A DNA stretch of 64,000 nucleotides from CAVVDT01 sp963747005. Its GTDB lineage: Bacteria; Pseudomonadota; Alphaproteobacteria; Rhizobiales; Aestuariivirgaceae. Below the pieces are notes generated by a model, which was not told the origin of the DNA, ran no database searches, and saw only the letters and a list, made by a program, of their open reading frames with translations. Positions 17,638 through 27,120 of this stretch are shown piece by piece. Both the position numbers and the translations under genes were made by a program. The stretch's first letter is position 1; the number at the start of each line of letters is the position of its first letter. The stretch lies in NCBI GenBank assembly GCA_963747005.1, contig CAVVDT010000013.1, forward strand, positions 325,805 to 389,804. The letters are read 5' to 3'.

Positions 17638-18156
17638 TCAGGCGGCCTCGCTCTTGGTGGCATAGGCGTTGAGGACCCGCGCCAGCTGACCGGCAGGCGC
17701 CTGCAGCACACCCGCGATACGGGTGGCCGGCGTCTGGATCATGCCGACGAGCCTTGCTCTCAATTCATCGAGCGAAGGCAGTTCCGCCAGCGCCTTCACG
17801 CCTGAGGCATCGAGCATCGTCGCCCCGAACGCACCACCCACAACGACCAGCTTGTCGTTTTGCTTGGCGAATTCGATGGCGATCTTGGGAGCCGCCACGG
17901 GGTCGGCCGAATAGGCCAGCATCGTGGGACCCGTCAGGATATCGCTCAATCCCGAGGCCTGAGTGCCGTCAAGAGCAAGCCGTACCAGGCGATTCTTGGC
18001 GACTTTCAATCGCCCGCCGGCACCGGCCATGCGGCCACGCAGATCGTTGATCTGCGGAACCGTGAGGCCGAGATTGTGGGCCACGACGATCACTCCGGTG
18101 CTCGCAAACACCTGATTGAGGGTCGTGACGAGCTCTTTCTTTTCGGCTCTATCCAC
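17638..18156 (-). CDS. rplJ: 50S ribosomal protein L10
   Basis: L10 anchors the L7/L12 dimers to the ribosome and in many bacteria represses rplJL translation by binding the leader. The product is 172 residues, begins MDRAEKKELVTTLNQVF and shows the VAKNRLVRLAL and GPTMLAYS segments typical of L10. Its upstream spacer of 431 bases contains a clear stem-loop at 18173-18223, the expected place for L10 autoregulation. Confidence 0.97.
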   Translation of the reverse strand: MDRAEKKELVTTLNQVFASTGVIVVAHNLGLTVPQINDLRGRMAGAGGRLKVAKNRLVRLALDGTQASGLSDILTGPTMLAYSADPVAAPKIAIEFAKQNDKLVVVGGAFGATMLDASGVKALAELPSLDELRARLVGMIQTPATRIAGVLQAPAGQLARVLNAYATKSEAA

Positions 18157-18587
18157 TTGCTCTCTCCAGTTTGGCCCTTTAGCCTGCGGCCCCCTCGATC
18201 AGGGACCATCGGCTAAAAGGGCCGGTGGACCAACCGCCGGAAACTCAATCACCGACCGAAAAGCGGCAGGTGAAACGCTTCAAGCGGCGCTCACTCGCCT
18301 GCCCGCCCCCTTGTTCCGTCGGCATTGCCGGCCGGACAGACGGGGACTGGAGATGTTCGAACCGATCCGCCCGTTACCCGGTTTCCCGGTTGGCAAGGCC
18401 AAATCCGTCTTCACACCCATCTCATGCAGGCTGGTCTTTTAAGCAGCACCTTCTCAAACGATGGTCCTGCGCCTGCAATCTCGGACAGGTTCGGCACGCA
18501 CGATCCTTTATTCAAACTCTCAAGGACCGGCTGCCAACCGGTTGCGGGAAAAGATTTTTCCCGCCGCCGGAAACCCAATAGAACATC
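18157..18587 (-). promoter_or_regulatory. Leader/promoter region of rplJL-rpoBC
   Basis: This 431-base spacer between rplA and rplJ contains no credible gene. It is the normal location of the rplJ promoter and of the long mRNA leader to which the L10-L12 complex binds. The only structure I can point to with confidence is the stem-loop at 18173-18223. Confidence 0.55.
18173..18223 (-). promoter_or_regulatory. Stem-loop in the rplJ leader, probable L10 autoregulatory element
   Basis: GGCCCTTTAGCC (18173-18184) pairs with GGCTAAAAGGGCC (18211-18223) with one bulged base, and an inner CCCT/AGGG pair lies near the loop. The structure is 17 bases upstream of the rplJ start on the transcribed strand. 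Its place matches known L10 leaders; the kink-turn that L10 binds was not resolved by eye. Confidence 0.55.
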
Positions 18588-19292
18588 TCAGGCGGTGGCG
18601 ACCGCCAGCGATGCCAGATCGACCTTCACGCCCGGCCCCATGGTGGAGCTGAGCGAAACCTTCTTCAGATAGGTGCCCTTGGCACCCTGCGGCTTGGCTT
18701 TCACCACCGCATCGACGAATGCCCGGATGTTGCCGGCGATGGCATCTTCGCCAAAACTCGCCTTGCCGACGCCGCCATGCACGATGCCGGCCTTTTCCAC
18801 CCGGAATTCCACCGAGCCGCCCTTGGCTGCCTTCACCGCGCCCGCCACATCCGGCGTCACGGTGCCGACCTTGGGGTTCGGCATCAGGCCGCGGGGGCCC
18901 AGAACCTTGCCCAGGCGGCCGACCAGCGGCATCATGTCGGGCGAAGCGATGGCACGATCGAAGTTGATCTGGCCCTTCTGGATGGCTTCCACCAGGTCCT
19001 CGGCCCCGACGATGTCGGCGCCGGCCTTCTTGGCCTCTTCGGCCTTGTCGCCCTTGGCGAACACCGCCACGCGCACCGTGCGGCCCGAACCATTGGGCAA
19101 CAGGCACACACCGCGCACCATCTGGTCGGCGTGACGCGGGTCGACGCCCAGGTTGAGCGCCACCTCGACGGTTTCGTCGAACTTGGCGGTAGCGCGCGCC
19201 TTGACCAGCTTCACCGCCTCATCGAGGCTGTAGGCCTTCGCCCGGTCGATCCCTTCGCGGGTGGCGGCAACTCTTTTTGCAATGTGTGTCAT
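18588..19292 (-). CDS. rplA: 50S ribosomal protein L1
   Basis: L1 forms the mobile stalk at the E site and in many bacteria represses the L11 operon. The 234-residue product starts MTHIAKRVAATREGIDR and carries the signature GLMPNPKVGTVTPDV and the C-terminal FVDAVVKAKPQGAKGTY segment. It lies 5 bases after rplK, so the two are coupled. Confidence 0.97.
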   Translation of the reverse strand: MTHIAKRVAATREGIDRAKAYSLDEAVKLVKARATAKFDETVEVALNLGVDPRHADQMVRGVCLLPNGSGRTVRVAVFAKGDKAEEAKKAGADIVGAEDLVEAIQKGQINFDRAIASPDMMPLVGRLGKVLGPRGLMPNPKVGTVTPDVAGAVKAAKGGSVEFRVEKAGIVHGGVGKASFGEDAIAGNIRAFVDAVVKAKPQGAKGTYLKKVSLSSTMGPGVKVDLASLAVATA

Positions 19293-19297
19293 GGCCG

Positions 19298-19729
19298 TTA
19301 CCCCACCACCTCGATGCCCATGGAGCGTGCCGAGCCGGAAATGATCTTGGCGGCGGCATCGATGTCGCGGGCGTTCAGGTCGACCAGCTTCTTTTCGGCG
19401 ATCTCGCGCACCTGCGCCATGGTGACCCTGCCCACCGGGGCTGCACGCCCGGGCTCCTTGGAGCCGGCATTGAGCTTGGCCGCCTTCTTCAGGAAGTGCG
19501 AGGCCGGCGGCGTCTTCATGGAAAAGACGAAGGATTTGTCCTGGAAGGCGGTAATCACCACCGGAATGGGCGCACCTTGCTCCATCTGCTGGCTGGCCGC
19601 GTTGAAGGCCTTGCAGAATTCCATGATGTTGAGGCCGCGCTGGCCGAGCGCCGGGCCGATGGGCGGCGACGGGTTGGCCTGGCCGGCCGGCACCTGCAGC
19701 TTGATATAACCGAGTATCTTCTTTGCCAT
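19298..19729 (-). CDS. rplK: 50S ribosomal protein L11
   Basis: L11 binds the GTPase-associated centre of 23S rRNA, the thiostrepton site, and is needed for RelA activation. The 143-residue product has the N-terminal LQVPAGQANPSPPIGPALGQ motif with conserved prolines and ends KIISGSARSMGIEVVG. It lies after nusG with a 111-base spacer and is followed at once by rplA. Confidence 0.97.
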   Translation of the reverse strand: MAKKILGYIKLQVPAGQANPSPPIGPALGQRGLNIMEFCKAFNAASQQMEQGAPIPVVITAFQDKSFVFSMKTPPASHFLKKAAKLNAGSKEPGRAAPVGRVTMAQVREIAEKKLVDLNARDIDAAAKIISGSARSMGIEVVG

Positions 19730-19840
19730 CTCTTTAGTGTCCCTCGCCTGCCCGTTACCGGGACCGGCTGCTTGAGGTTAGTGGTCCGGCGGCAAAACCG
19801 CCTCCCACCGCACAAACGGCGAGGCCGAAAGGCTCTATCC

Positions 19841-20371
19841 CTAGAGCTTTTCGACCTGACCGAATTCCAGTTCCACCGGCGTCGGCCGGCCGAAGATCGA
19901 CACCGCGACCTTTACCCGCGCGCGCTCCTCGTCCACTTCCTCGATCAGCCCGTTGAACGAGGCGAACGGCCCGTCGGCGACGCGCACCTGCTCGCCGACC
20001 TCGAAACTGATCGACGGGCGCGGGCGTTCGATGCCTTCCTTCACCTGATGCAGGATGCGCAGGGCCTCCTCTTCGGTGATGGGGATCGGCTTCTTATCCG
20101 ATCCGAGAAAGCCTGTCACCTTCGGCGTGTTCTTGATCAGATGGTAGGCCTGATCGGTCATTTCCATCTTTACCAGCACATAGCCGGGAAAAAATCTGCG
20201 TTCCGAGGTGATCTTGCGGCCGCGCCGCTGCTCCACCACCTCTTCGGTCGGCACCAGGATTTCCTCGAACAGGTCGCCGAGGCCCTTGGCCACCGACTGC
20301 TCGCGGATCGAATCGGCCACCTTCTTTTCGAAGTTCGAGTAGGCGTGAACGATGTACCAGCGCTTTGTCAT
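19841..20371 (-). CDS. nusG: Transcription termination/antitermination protein NusG
   Basis: NusG binds RNA polymerase through its N-terminal NGN domain and links it to Rho or to S10 through its C-terminal KOW domain. The product is 176 residues. It begins MTKRWYIVHAYSNFEKKVA, has FFPGYVLVKMEM in the middle, and a KOW segment GEQVRVADGPFASFNGLIEE near residues 127-146. It lies 37 bases after secE. Confidence 0.97.
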   Translation of the reverse strand: MTKRWYIVHAYSNFEKKVADSIREQSVAKGLGDLFEEILVPTEEVVEQRRGRKITSERRFFPGYVLVKMEMTDQAYHLIKNTPKVTGFLGSDKKPIPITEEEALRILHQVKEGIERPRPSISFEVGEQVRVADGPFASFNGLIEEVDEERARVKVAVSIFGRPTPVELEFGQVEKL

Positions 20372-20408
20372 GTTCTCTCAAATCCGCCAAATCCGGCCAA
20401 ATCCGGCC

Positions 20409-20603
20409 TCAAAGGCCGTAAAGCAGCTTTTCCACAGCCCAGTGCAGCGCCGCGTCCACGCCAAAGAAGAACAACGCCGCCAGCGCCACCATGATCATCA
20501 CCATGACGGTGGTGATCATCGTTTCCCGGCGGGTCGGCCAGGTCACCCTCGCGGTTTCCTGGCGCACCTGCTGGATGAACTGGAACGGGTTGGTCTTTGC
20601 CAT
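20409..20603 (-). CDS. secE: Preprotein translocase subunit SecE
   Basis: SecE clamps SecY in the protein-conducting channel. The 64-residue product is the short, single-helix form. It begins MAKTNPFQFIQQVRQE, carries the conserved amphipathic VTWPTRRET, and has one transmembrane helix near residues 30-55. The ATG at 20603 is preferred to an in-frame start 23 residues upstream that would run toward the tRNA gene. It forms a pair with nusG. Confidence 0.95.
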   Translation of the reverse strand: MAKTNPFQFIQQVRQETARVTWPTRRETMITTVMVMIMVALAALFFFGVDAALHWAVEKLLYGL

Positions 20604-20693
20604 GTTCTTTCTTTTCGGCTCCCATTTGGAGCCCGTTGGCCATCCTGCCTCAAGCAGCGGGCTGGCGCTCATTCACTTCGACCTCATCGCCGG

Positions 20694-20769
<76 letters not shown>

Positions 20770-20808
20770 AATCAGGTCGCCTCCGGTACCGGGCGAAAAG
20801 CCGGTCCC

Positions 20809-21999
<1,191 letters not shown>

Positions 22000-22099
22000 C
22001 TTCTCTTTCCTGTTTTCGCGGTGGTGACCGCCATAATCTCGTCCGACCCGGGGCTTTGTCTCGCCGCTGACCGCTCCCCTTAAAGGGCGCCGGGTTTCC

Positions 22100-22173
22100 T
22101 GGAGCGGGTGAGGGGAATCGAACCCCCGTCTTCAGCTTGGAAGGCTATTGCTCTACCATTGAGCTACACCCGC
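22100..22173 (-). tRNA. tRNA-Gly (anticodon TCC)
   Basis: The 74-base gene has the acceptor stem GCGGGTG / CACCCGC, the D-arm GCTCAATGGTAGAGC, the anticodon loop CTTCCAAG and a GGTTCGATTCC T-arm. CCA is encoded. It lies 100 bases before tuf copy 2 and 87 bases after tRNA-Tyr, on the same strand, as in the E. coli tyrU-glyT-tufB order. Confidence 0.97.
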
Positions 22174-22260
22174 CTCGGGTACTTCAACTCCTTCGACCAA
22201 CCTGCCGGTTCCAAACCCTTTTTTCCTGCGCCTGCGCGATTGCCTGGCGGTTGGCCGGGC

Positions 22261-22345
22261 TGGTGGAGGGGGTTGGATTCGAACCAACGTAGGCGTAGCC
22301 AACGGGTTTACAGCCCGTCCCCTTTAGCCACTCGGGCACCCCTCC
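22261..22345 (-). tRNA. tRNA-Tyr (anticodon GTA)
   Basis: The 85-base class II gene has the acceptor stem GGAGGGG / CCCCTCC, a D-arm with GCCCGAGTGGCTAAAGGG, the anticodon loop CTGTAAA, a long variable arm and the T-arm GGTTCGAATCC. CCA is encoded. It is the first of the tRNA-Tyr, tRNA-Gly, tuf series. Confidence 0.97.
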
Positions 22346-22384
22346 AGGACCATGGATTCGGCATCTAGGCAGCGCAATACATCA

Positions 22385-22407
22385 CACCCGGCCTTGCGAG
22401 CCGGGTG
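22385..22407 (-). terminator. Hairpin downstream of tatC
   Basis: CACCCGGC (22385-22392) pairs with GCCGGGTG (22400-22407) across a 7-base loop. It lies between the tatC stop and tRNA-Tyr on the minus strand. It has no clear T run after it, so it may be a weak terminator or a 3' stabilising hairpin. Confidence 0.45.
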
Positions 22408-22503
22408 CGACCGGCCGCTTTATGCAAGCCCTGCCCGGCCTTGTCAACCGGATTCGCCGGGTTCCGCCAATCACTTCGCGTTGTCCGGACTCCAGTTCTG
22501 AAC

Positions 22504-23325
22504 CTAGTCCTTCTTGGCCAGTTCATCATCGCGCGCCGCCGCTTCGGCGCTGCGCTTTTTCTCCGCCAGCCGCACCATGTAGATGGCGACCTCGTAAAGC
22601 CCGATCAGCGGAATGGCCAGGCCGATCTGCGAAAACGGATCGGGCGGGGTAAAAATGGCCGCCAGCGCCACCACACCGACGATGGCATAGCGCCGGCCGT
22701 GTTTCAGTTGCTGCGACGTGATGATGCCGACCCGCCCCAGAAGCGTGAGCACCACCGGCATCTGGAAGCAGATGCCGAAGGCGAGGATCAGCGTCATCAC
22801 GAGGCTGAGATATTCGCTCACCCTGGGCAGCAGTTCGATCTGTGCCTGGCCGTTGCCGCCGGTCTGCTGGAAGCTGGCGAAGAACCGCAAGGCCGCCGGC
22901 ATGATGATGAAGAACACCACCGCCCCGCCCATGACGAAGAGGATCGGCGTGGCGATAAGGTAGGGCCGGAAGGCGTCGCGCTCGTTCTTGTAGAGGCCGG
23001 GCGCCACGAACTTGTAAATCTGCAGGGCAATCAGCGGAAAGGCGATGCACAAGCCGCCGAACATGCCGATCTTGAGCTGGGTGAAGAAGTATTCCTGCGG
23101 TGCGGTATAGATGAGGCGCAACGGGTGGTCGCTGCCGATGGCCCAGCGATAGGGCCACAAAAGGAAATTGAAGATCGGCGTTGCTACCGCGAAACAGGCG
23201 ATGAAGGCGATCAGGAAGCCGATGCAGGCCCTGATGAGCCGCGTCCTGAGCTCCAAAAGGTGCTCCATCAGCGGCGCCTCGGTGGAGTCGATGTCTTCCT
23301 TGCTCATGTCCGTGGGCGCGTCCAC
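22504..23325 (-). CDS. tatC: Sec-independent protein translocase TatC
   Basis: TatC is the polytopic receptor that recognises twin-arginine signal peptides and assembles with TatB and TatA. The product is 273 residues with six predicted membrane helices. The early MEHLLELRTRLIRA and the FAPGLYKNERDAF-like loop are typical. The reading frame begins with GTG at 23325, overlapping the tatB TAG as TAGTG; an ATG at 23307 is the alternative start. It is the last gene of tatABC. Confidence 0.95.
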   Translation of the reverse strand: MDAPTDMSKEDIDSTEAPLMEHLLELRTRLIRACIGFLIAFIACFAVATPIFNFLLWPYRWAIGSDHPLRLIYTAPQEYFFTQLKIGMFGGLCIAFPLIALQIYKFVAPGLYKNERDAFRPYLIATPILFVMGGAVVFFIIMPAALRFFASFQQTGGNGQAQIELLPRVSEYLSLVMTLILAFGICFQMPVVLTLLGRVGIITSQQLKHGRRYAIVGVVALAAIFTPPDPFSQIGLAIPLIGLYEVAIYMVRLAEKKRSAEAAARDDELAKKD

Positions 23326-23759
23326 TAACTGACCGCCTTGCCGGCTTTTTCACCGGCGACCGGCTTGTCGGGCGCGGGCGCCGGGGCCGGTTCGCTGCTT
23401 GCGGTCTGGGCGGGCTTGGCAGCTTCGGCCGGCGCATCGGCCTTGGCGCCGTTGCCGGAAGACGCCGCCGGCTTGGTCACGCTGTCCTCGATGGCGCTCT
23501 TGATGTCGGCGTTGGATTTCTCGATATCGGTGACGGTGAAGTTGGACATCTTGTTGATGTCGGCCTTCACCTCATCGAGGCCGGCCTCCTTGGTCGCCTC
23601 GTCCAGATGGCGCTGGAATTCGCGTGCCATCGACCGCATCTTCGACGTGAACTGGCCGATGGTGCGCAACACCTTCGGCAGGTCCTTGGGTCCGATGACG
23701 ATCAGCGCCACGATCGCGATGACGACGAGCTCGCTCGAACCTATGCCAAAATCGAACAT
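23325..23759 (-). CDS. tatB: Sec-independent protein translocase TatB
   Basis: TatB works with TatC as the receptor for twin-arginine precursors. The product begins MFDFGIGSSELVVIAIVALI, the classic TatB start, followed by GPKDLPKVLRTIGQ, an amphipathic helix and a long low-complexity Ala/Pro tail rich in charged residues. I start it at 23759 (144 residues) because AAGGA lies about 11 bases before this ATG, whereas the ATG at 23771 has the same AAGG directly against it. It overlaps the tatC start. Confidence 0.92.
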   Translation of the reverse strand: MFDFGIGSSELVVIAIVALIVIGPKDLPKVLRTIGQFTSKMRSMAREFQRHLDEATKEAGLDEVKADINKMSNFTVTDIEKSNADIKSAIEDSVTKPAASSGNGAKADAPAEAAKPAQTASSEPAPAPAPDKPVAGEKAGKAVS

Positions 23760-23842
23760 GTGCGGCGCCATCCTTCACGCGCGCAAGCCGCCCCGGCCGA
23801 CAATCGGTCCCGGCTGAGCGGCACATCCAAAGCCGGTCGAGC

Positions 23843-24079
23843 CTAGCTCTTGGCCTCGCTGTGGGAATTGGCGTCGACCTTGGTCGCCCGATCGGCGTCC
23901 TGCTCGATCGACTTGGCCGTGTCGGCGGCATTGGCCTCGTCTTCGGCCAGGCCCTTCTTGAAGCTCTTGATGCCCTTGGCGACGTCACCCATCAGGTTTG
24001 ATATCTTGCCGCTGCCGCCGAACAACACAAGCACCACGGCCAACAGGATCAGCCAGTGCCAAATTGAAAAGCTACCCAT
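23843..24079 (-). CDS. tatA: Sec-independent protein translocase TatA
   Basis: TatA polymerises to form the twin-arginine translocation pore or membrane-thinning patch. The 78-residue product begins MGSFSIWHWLILLAVVLVLF, a short N-terminal helix, followed by the FGGSGKISNLMGDVAKGIK hinge and amphipathic helix, then an acidic tail. The ATG at 24079 is used because the 34 residues upstream in frame are not TatA-like. It is followed by tatB after 83 bases and preceded by scpB. Confidence 0.95.
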   Translation of the reverse strand: MGSFSIWHWLILLAVVLVLFGGSGKISNLMGDVAKGIKSFKKGLAEDEANAADTAKSIEQDADRATKVDANSHSEAKS

Positions 24080-24288
24080 AGTCTCCAACTCCCTCGGTTC
24101 CACCCGCGTCCTGGCCCCTCGGGACCATCCGTTGGGCCGCACTATCGCAAAAACGCCGACGCCCCGCAACCAAGCCGGCACAAGCGCAACCGCGCTCGTT
24201 CAAACTTCATTCTCATATGGTTATCGCCGAGCGGATTTGCAAAGCCCGCATTCGGCCGCAGCACGCCGGGCGACGCGGTTCTCCTGCC

Positions 24289-25044
24289 TCAGTCCCGCTC
24301 GTCCTCGCCGGCAACCGCCTCGGGCAGGTCCATTTCCAGTGCCGGCAGGTCGTCGCCCTCGCCCACCGGATCCTCATCCGGGCCTAACGCATCATCGGAC
24401 GGCGGCGACGGCACCAGGAAGTCGGGCGGCAGGTTCTGGTCGAGCAGGCCCGCCGCCTTCAGTTCGTTGAGCCCCGGCAGATCGCCGGTCTCGTTGAGGC
24501 CGAAATGCTCCAGGAAACCCGGCGTCGTGCCGTAGGTGACGGGACGGCCCGGCGTACGCCGCCGCCCGCGCAGCTTCACCCAGCCGATTTCCATCAACGT
24601 GTCGAGCGTACCCTTGGAAATGGCGACCCCGCGGATTTCCTCGATGTCGGCGCGGGTGACCGGCTGGTGATAGGCAATGATCGCCAGCGTCTCCAGCGCT
24701 GCCCGCGACAGCCGGCGCTGCTCCACCGCCTCGCGGCGCAACAGGAAGCTCAAATCGCCCGCCGTGCGGAACGCCCAGCGCCCGTCGACCTGCACCAGGT
24801 TGACGCCACGGCGGTGATAGAAATGGCGCAATTCCTCCAAAACGGCCACCACGTCGGTTCCCGCCGGCAGGACCGAGGCGATGTCGTCGGCGGCCACCGG
24901 CCCGGCGGCGGCGAACAGTACCGCCTCCACCACGCGGAGCGCATGGGCGGCATCGGCGCCGGGATGCATGGCCACGGTATCCTCCGTGTCGCCTCCCTCG
25001 GCCGAAGGCTCGGCGGATCGTACCAGGCTCATCGTCTTGGCCAT
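24289..25044 (-). CDS. scpB: SMC-ScpAB complex subunit ScpB
   Basis: ScpB is the paired winged-helix subunit that binds ScpA in the SMC condensin complex. The 251-residue product has the RVVEAVLFAAAGPVAADDIA opening, the AALETLAIIAYHQPVTRADI motif near residues 115-135, and TPGRPVTYGTTPGFLEHFGL near 165-185. An acidic, poorly conserved tail follows. GAAGGAG lies about 10 bases before the ATG. It follows scpA by 15 bases. Confidence 0.95.
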   Translation of the reverse strand: MAKTMSLVRSAEPSAEGGDTEDTVAMHPGADAAHALRVVEAVLFAAAGPVAADDIASVLPAGTDVVAVLEELRHFYHRRGVNLVQVDGRWAFRTAGDLSFLLRREAVEQRRLSRAALETLAIIAYHQPVTRADIEEIRGVAISKGTLDTLMEIGWVKLRGRRRTPGRPVTYGTTPGFLEHFGLNETGDLPGLNELKAAGLLDQNLPPDFLVPSPPSDDALGPDEDPVGEGDDLPALEMDLPEAVAGEDERD

Positions 25045-25059
25045 GGGCTCGGGACTCCT

Positions 25060-25899
25060 TCAGGATACGGCACGGACGGGACGCAGGGCCCGGCGGCGCA
25101 TGAATATGGGTTTGAAGGCCCCCTCCTGGCGCAGTTCCAGGTGGCCTTCGCGGGCCAGTTCGAGGCCGGCCGACAGCGATGAAGCCAGCACCGTGCGGCG
25201 GCGTTCGGGTTCGATGAGGTATTCGGCCATCCATTGATCGAGCGGACTCCAGTCGTCCATCACCCCGATGAGGCGCTCCAGCACCGCGCGGGCCTCCTTG
25301 ATCGACCAGGTGGGCAGCGGTCTGACGGTATAGTGGCGCACGCTCGCCCGCCGCTGGCGGCGCTCGGCATAGGCCTTCAGCAGGTCGATCAGGTTGTCGG
25401 CGTAAGTCTCCTCGGTGACGACGACAAGCGGCTCGGGCTGGCCGCGCTGGAAGACATCGCGGCCGAGCACGTTGCGGGCCATGAGCTGGGCGGCCGCCTC
25501 GCGCATGGCTTGCAGGCGTTGAAGGCGGAAGGCGAGCCGGGCGGCCAGTTCCTCCGCCGGAATGTCCTCGCCATCGTCGCCGGCATGCGGCAGCAACAGG
25601 CGCGACTTCAGGAACGCCAGCCACGCCGCCATCACGAGATAATCCGCCGCCAGTTCCATGCGCAGCCGCTTGGCCTGGTCGATGAAGCTGAGATACTGCT
25701 CGGCCAGCGCCAGGATGGAGATGCGGGTGATATCCACCTTCTGGTTGCGCGCCAGTTGCAACAGCAGATCGAGCGGACCCTCGAAGCCCGCCACGTCGAC
25801 GATCAGGTGATCGTCATCGCTGGTAGCACGCCGCACCGGCCCGTCGCCATCCGGCCACAGGTCCTCGGTTTCTCCCGGCTTGTCCGTCGTCACCACCAT
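25060..25899 (-). CDS. scpA: SMC-ScpAB complex subunit ScpA
   Basis: ScpA is the kleisin that bridges the SMC heads. The 279-residue product has the conserved kleisin opening FEGPLDLLLQLARNQKVDIT near residues 39-58 followed by LAEQYLSFIDQ, and a C-terminal winged-helix region. It lies between nagZ and scpB in the order usual for Rhizobiales. GGAG lies upstream of the start. Confidence 0.95.
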   Translation of the reverse strand: MVVTTDKPGETEDLWPDGDGPVRRATSDDDHLIVDVAGFEGPLDLLLQLARNQKVDITRISILALAEQYLSFIDQAKRLRMELAADYLVMAAWLAFLKSRLLLPHAGDDGEDIPAEELAARLAFRLQRLQAMREAAAQLMARNVLGRDVFQRGQPEPLVVVTEETYADNLIDLLKAYAERRQRRASVRHYTVRPLPTWSIKEARAVLERLIGVMDDWSPLDQWMAEYLIEPERRRTVLASSLSAGLELAREGHLELRQEGAFKPIFMRRRALRPVRAVS

Positions 25900-26015
25900 G
25901 TCGGCTCCGCTACCCAGTATCTTCCACCCCTATTGTGCCGGCGTGCAAGTGATTCGCGCGAGGGGCCCGGGCGGCTTATCCGCAACCCATCCGGCCGCTG
26001 GACGGTGGCGGCCGG

Positions 26016-27029
26016 TCAGGCATTTTCCGTCAACGCCTCAAGCGCTGCAAGCGAGGAGGCGGCCCCGGCCCCGTCTGGCGCCCGCCGGCGGGCAAGCGCG
26101 GCGTGGGCGCGTTCTTCCGCCCTGCCCGCCAGCACCGGTGCGGCACCCGCCACCCGGCGCATTTCGTCGAGCCGGCCGTTGCAGTGCAGGAGCATGTCGC
26201 AACCCGCCGCCACCGCCGCTTCGGCCCGTTCCGCCAGCGATCCCGACAGCGCCTGCATGGAAAGATCGTCGGTCATCACCAGCCCGTCATAGCCGATCAG
26301 CCCGCGCACCACCTCGGCCATCACCCGGGGCGACAGGGTTGCCGGCCGTTCGGCATCGACGGCCTCGTAGACCATGTGGGCGGTCATTGCCATCGGCAGG
26401 TCGGCGAGCGCCGCGAACGGCACGAAATCAACCCGCTCGAGTTCAGCCAACGTGGCCGTAACCCGCGGCAACCCGTGATGACTGTCGGCATCGGCACGGC
26501 CATGGCCGGGAATGTGCTTGATCACCGGCAGCACGCCGCCGGCCATCAGCCCTTCGGCCGCCGCCCGCGCCAGCATGGCCACCGCTTCGGGGCAATCGCC
26601 ATAAGCCCTGTCGCCGATGACCGGATGGCTTCCCGGCTGCGGTACATCGAGCACCGGCAGGCAGTCGACGCTGATGCCCGCCGCGTGGAGGTCGGCGGCG
26701 ATCGCCCGGCCGCCGGCGCGTGCCGCCTTGAGGCCCGCCAGGGCATCCTTGCGATAAAGCGCCCCGAAGGCGCGGGCCGGCGGATAGGCCCGCCAGTTGG
26801 GCGGCCCCAGGCGCTGCACCCGCCCGCCTTCCTGATCGATCAGCACCGGCGCGTCGGCCCGCCCGACGGCAGTGCGAAACGCTTCGACGAGCGCCCGGAT
26901 CTGCGCGGTATCGGCGACATTGCGCTTGAACAGGATGAGGCCCCAGGGCTCCTCGGCCGCAATGAAGGCCACCTCGGCAGCGCTCAGCTTAAAGCCCTCA
27001 CAACCGCAGATGAAGGCCTTGACCGCCAT
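26016..27029 (-). CDS. nagZ: Beta-N-acetylhexosaminidase, GH3 family
   Basis: NagZ removes N-acetylglucosamine from muropeptides during cytoplasmic peptidoglycan recycling and in some bacteria controls AmpC induction. The 337-residue product has the GH3 substrate-binding motif KHIPGHGRADADSH, the downstream MTDDLSMQAL that holds the nucleophilic aspartate, and DQEGGRVQRL near the N terminus. No signal peptide is seen, as expected for NagZ. It lies between the SPOR protein gene and scpA. Confidence 0.95.
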   Translation of the reverse strand: MAVKAFICGCEGFKLSAAEVAFIAAEEPWGLILFKRNVADTAQIRALVEAFRTAVGRADAPVLIDQEGGRVQRLGPPNWRAYPPARAFGALYRKDALAGLKAARAGGRAIAADLHAAGISVDCLPVLDVPQPGSHPVIGDRAYGDCPEAVAMLARAAAEGLMAGGVLPVIKHIPGHGRADADSHHGLPRVTATLAELERVDFVPFAALADLPMAMTAHMVYEAVDAERPATLSPRVMAEVVRGLIGYDGLVMTDDLSMQALSGSLAERAEAAVAAGCDMLLHCNGRLDEMRRVAGAAPVLAGRAEERAHAALARRRAPDGAGAASSLAALEALTENA

Positions 27030-27120
27030 GCCAGAAGAACTCCGATTGAGGGGTTTTACCGTTACCGACTGACATCATTGCGGCCGGCCACGGACTCCGG
27101 ATGCGCCGCGCGGAAAACCG

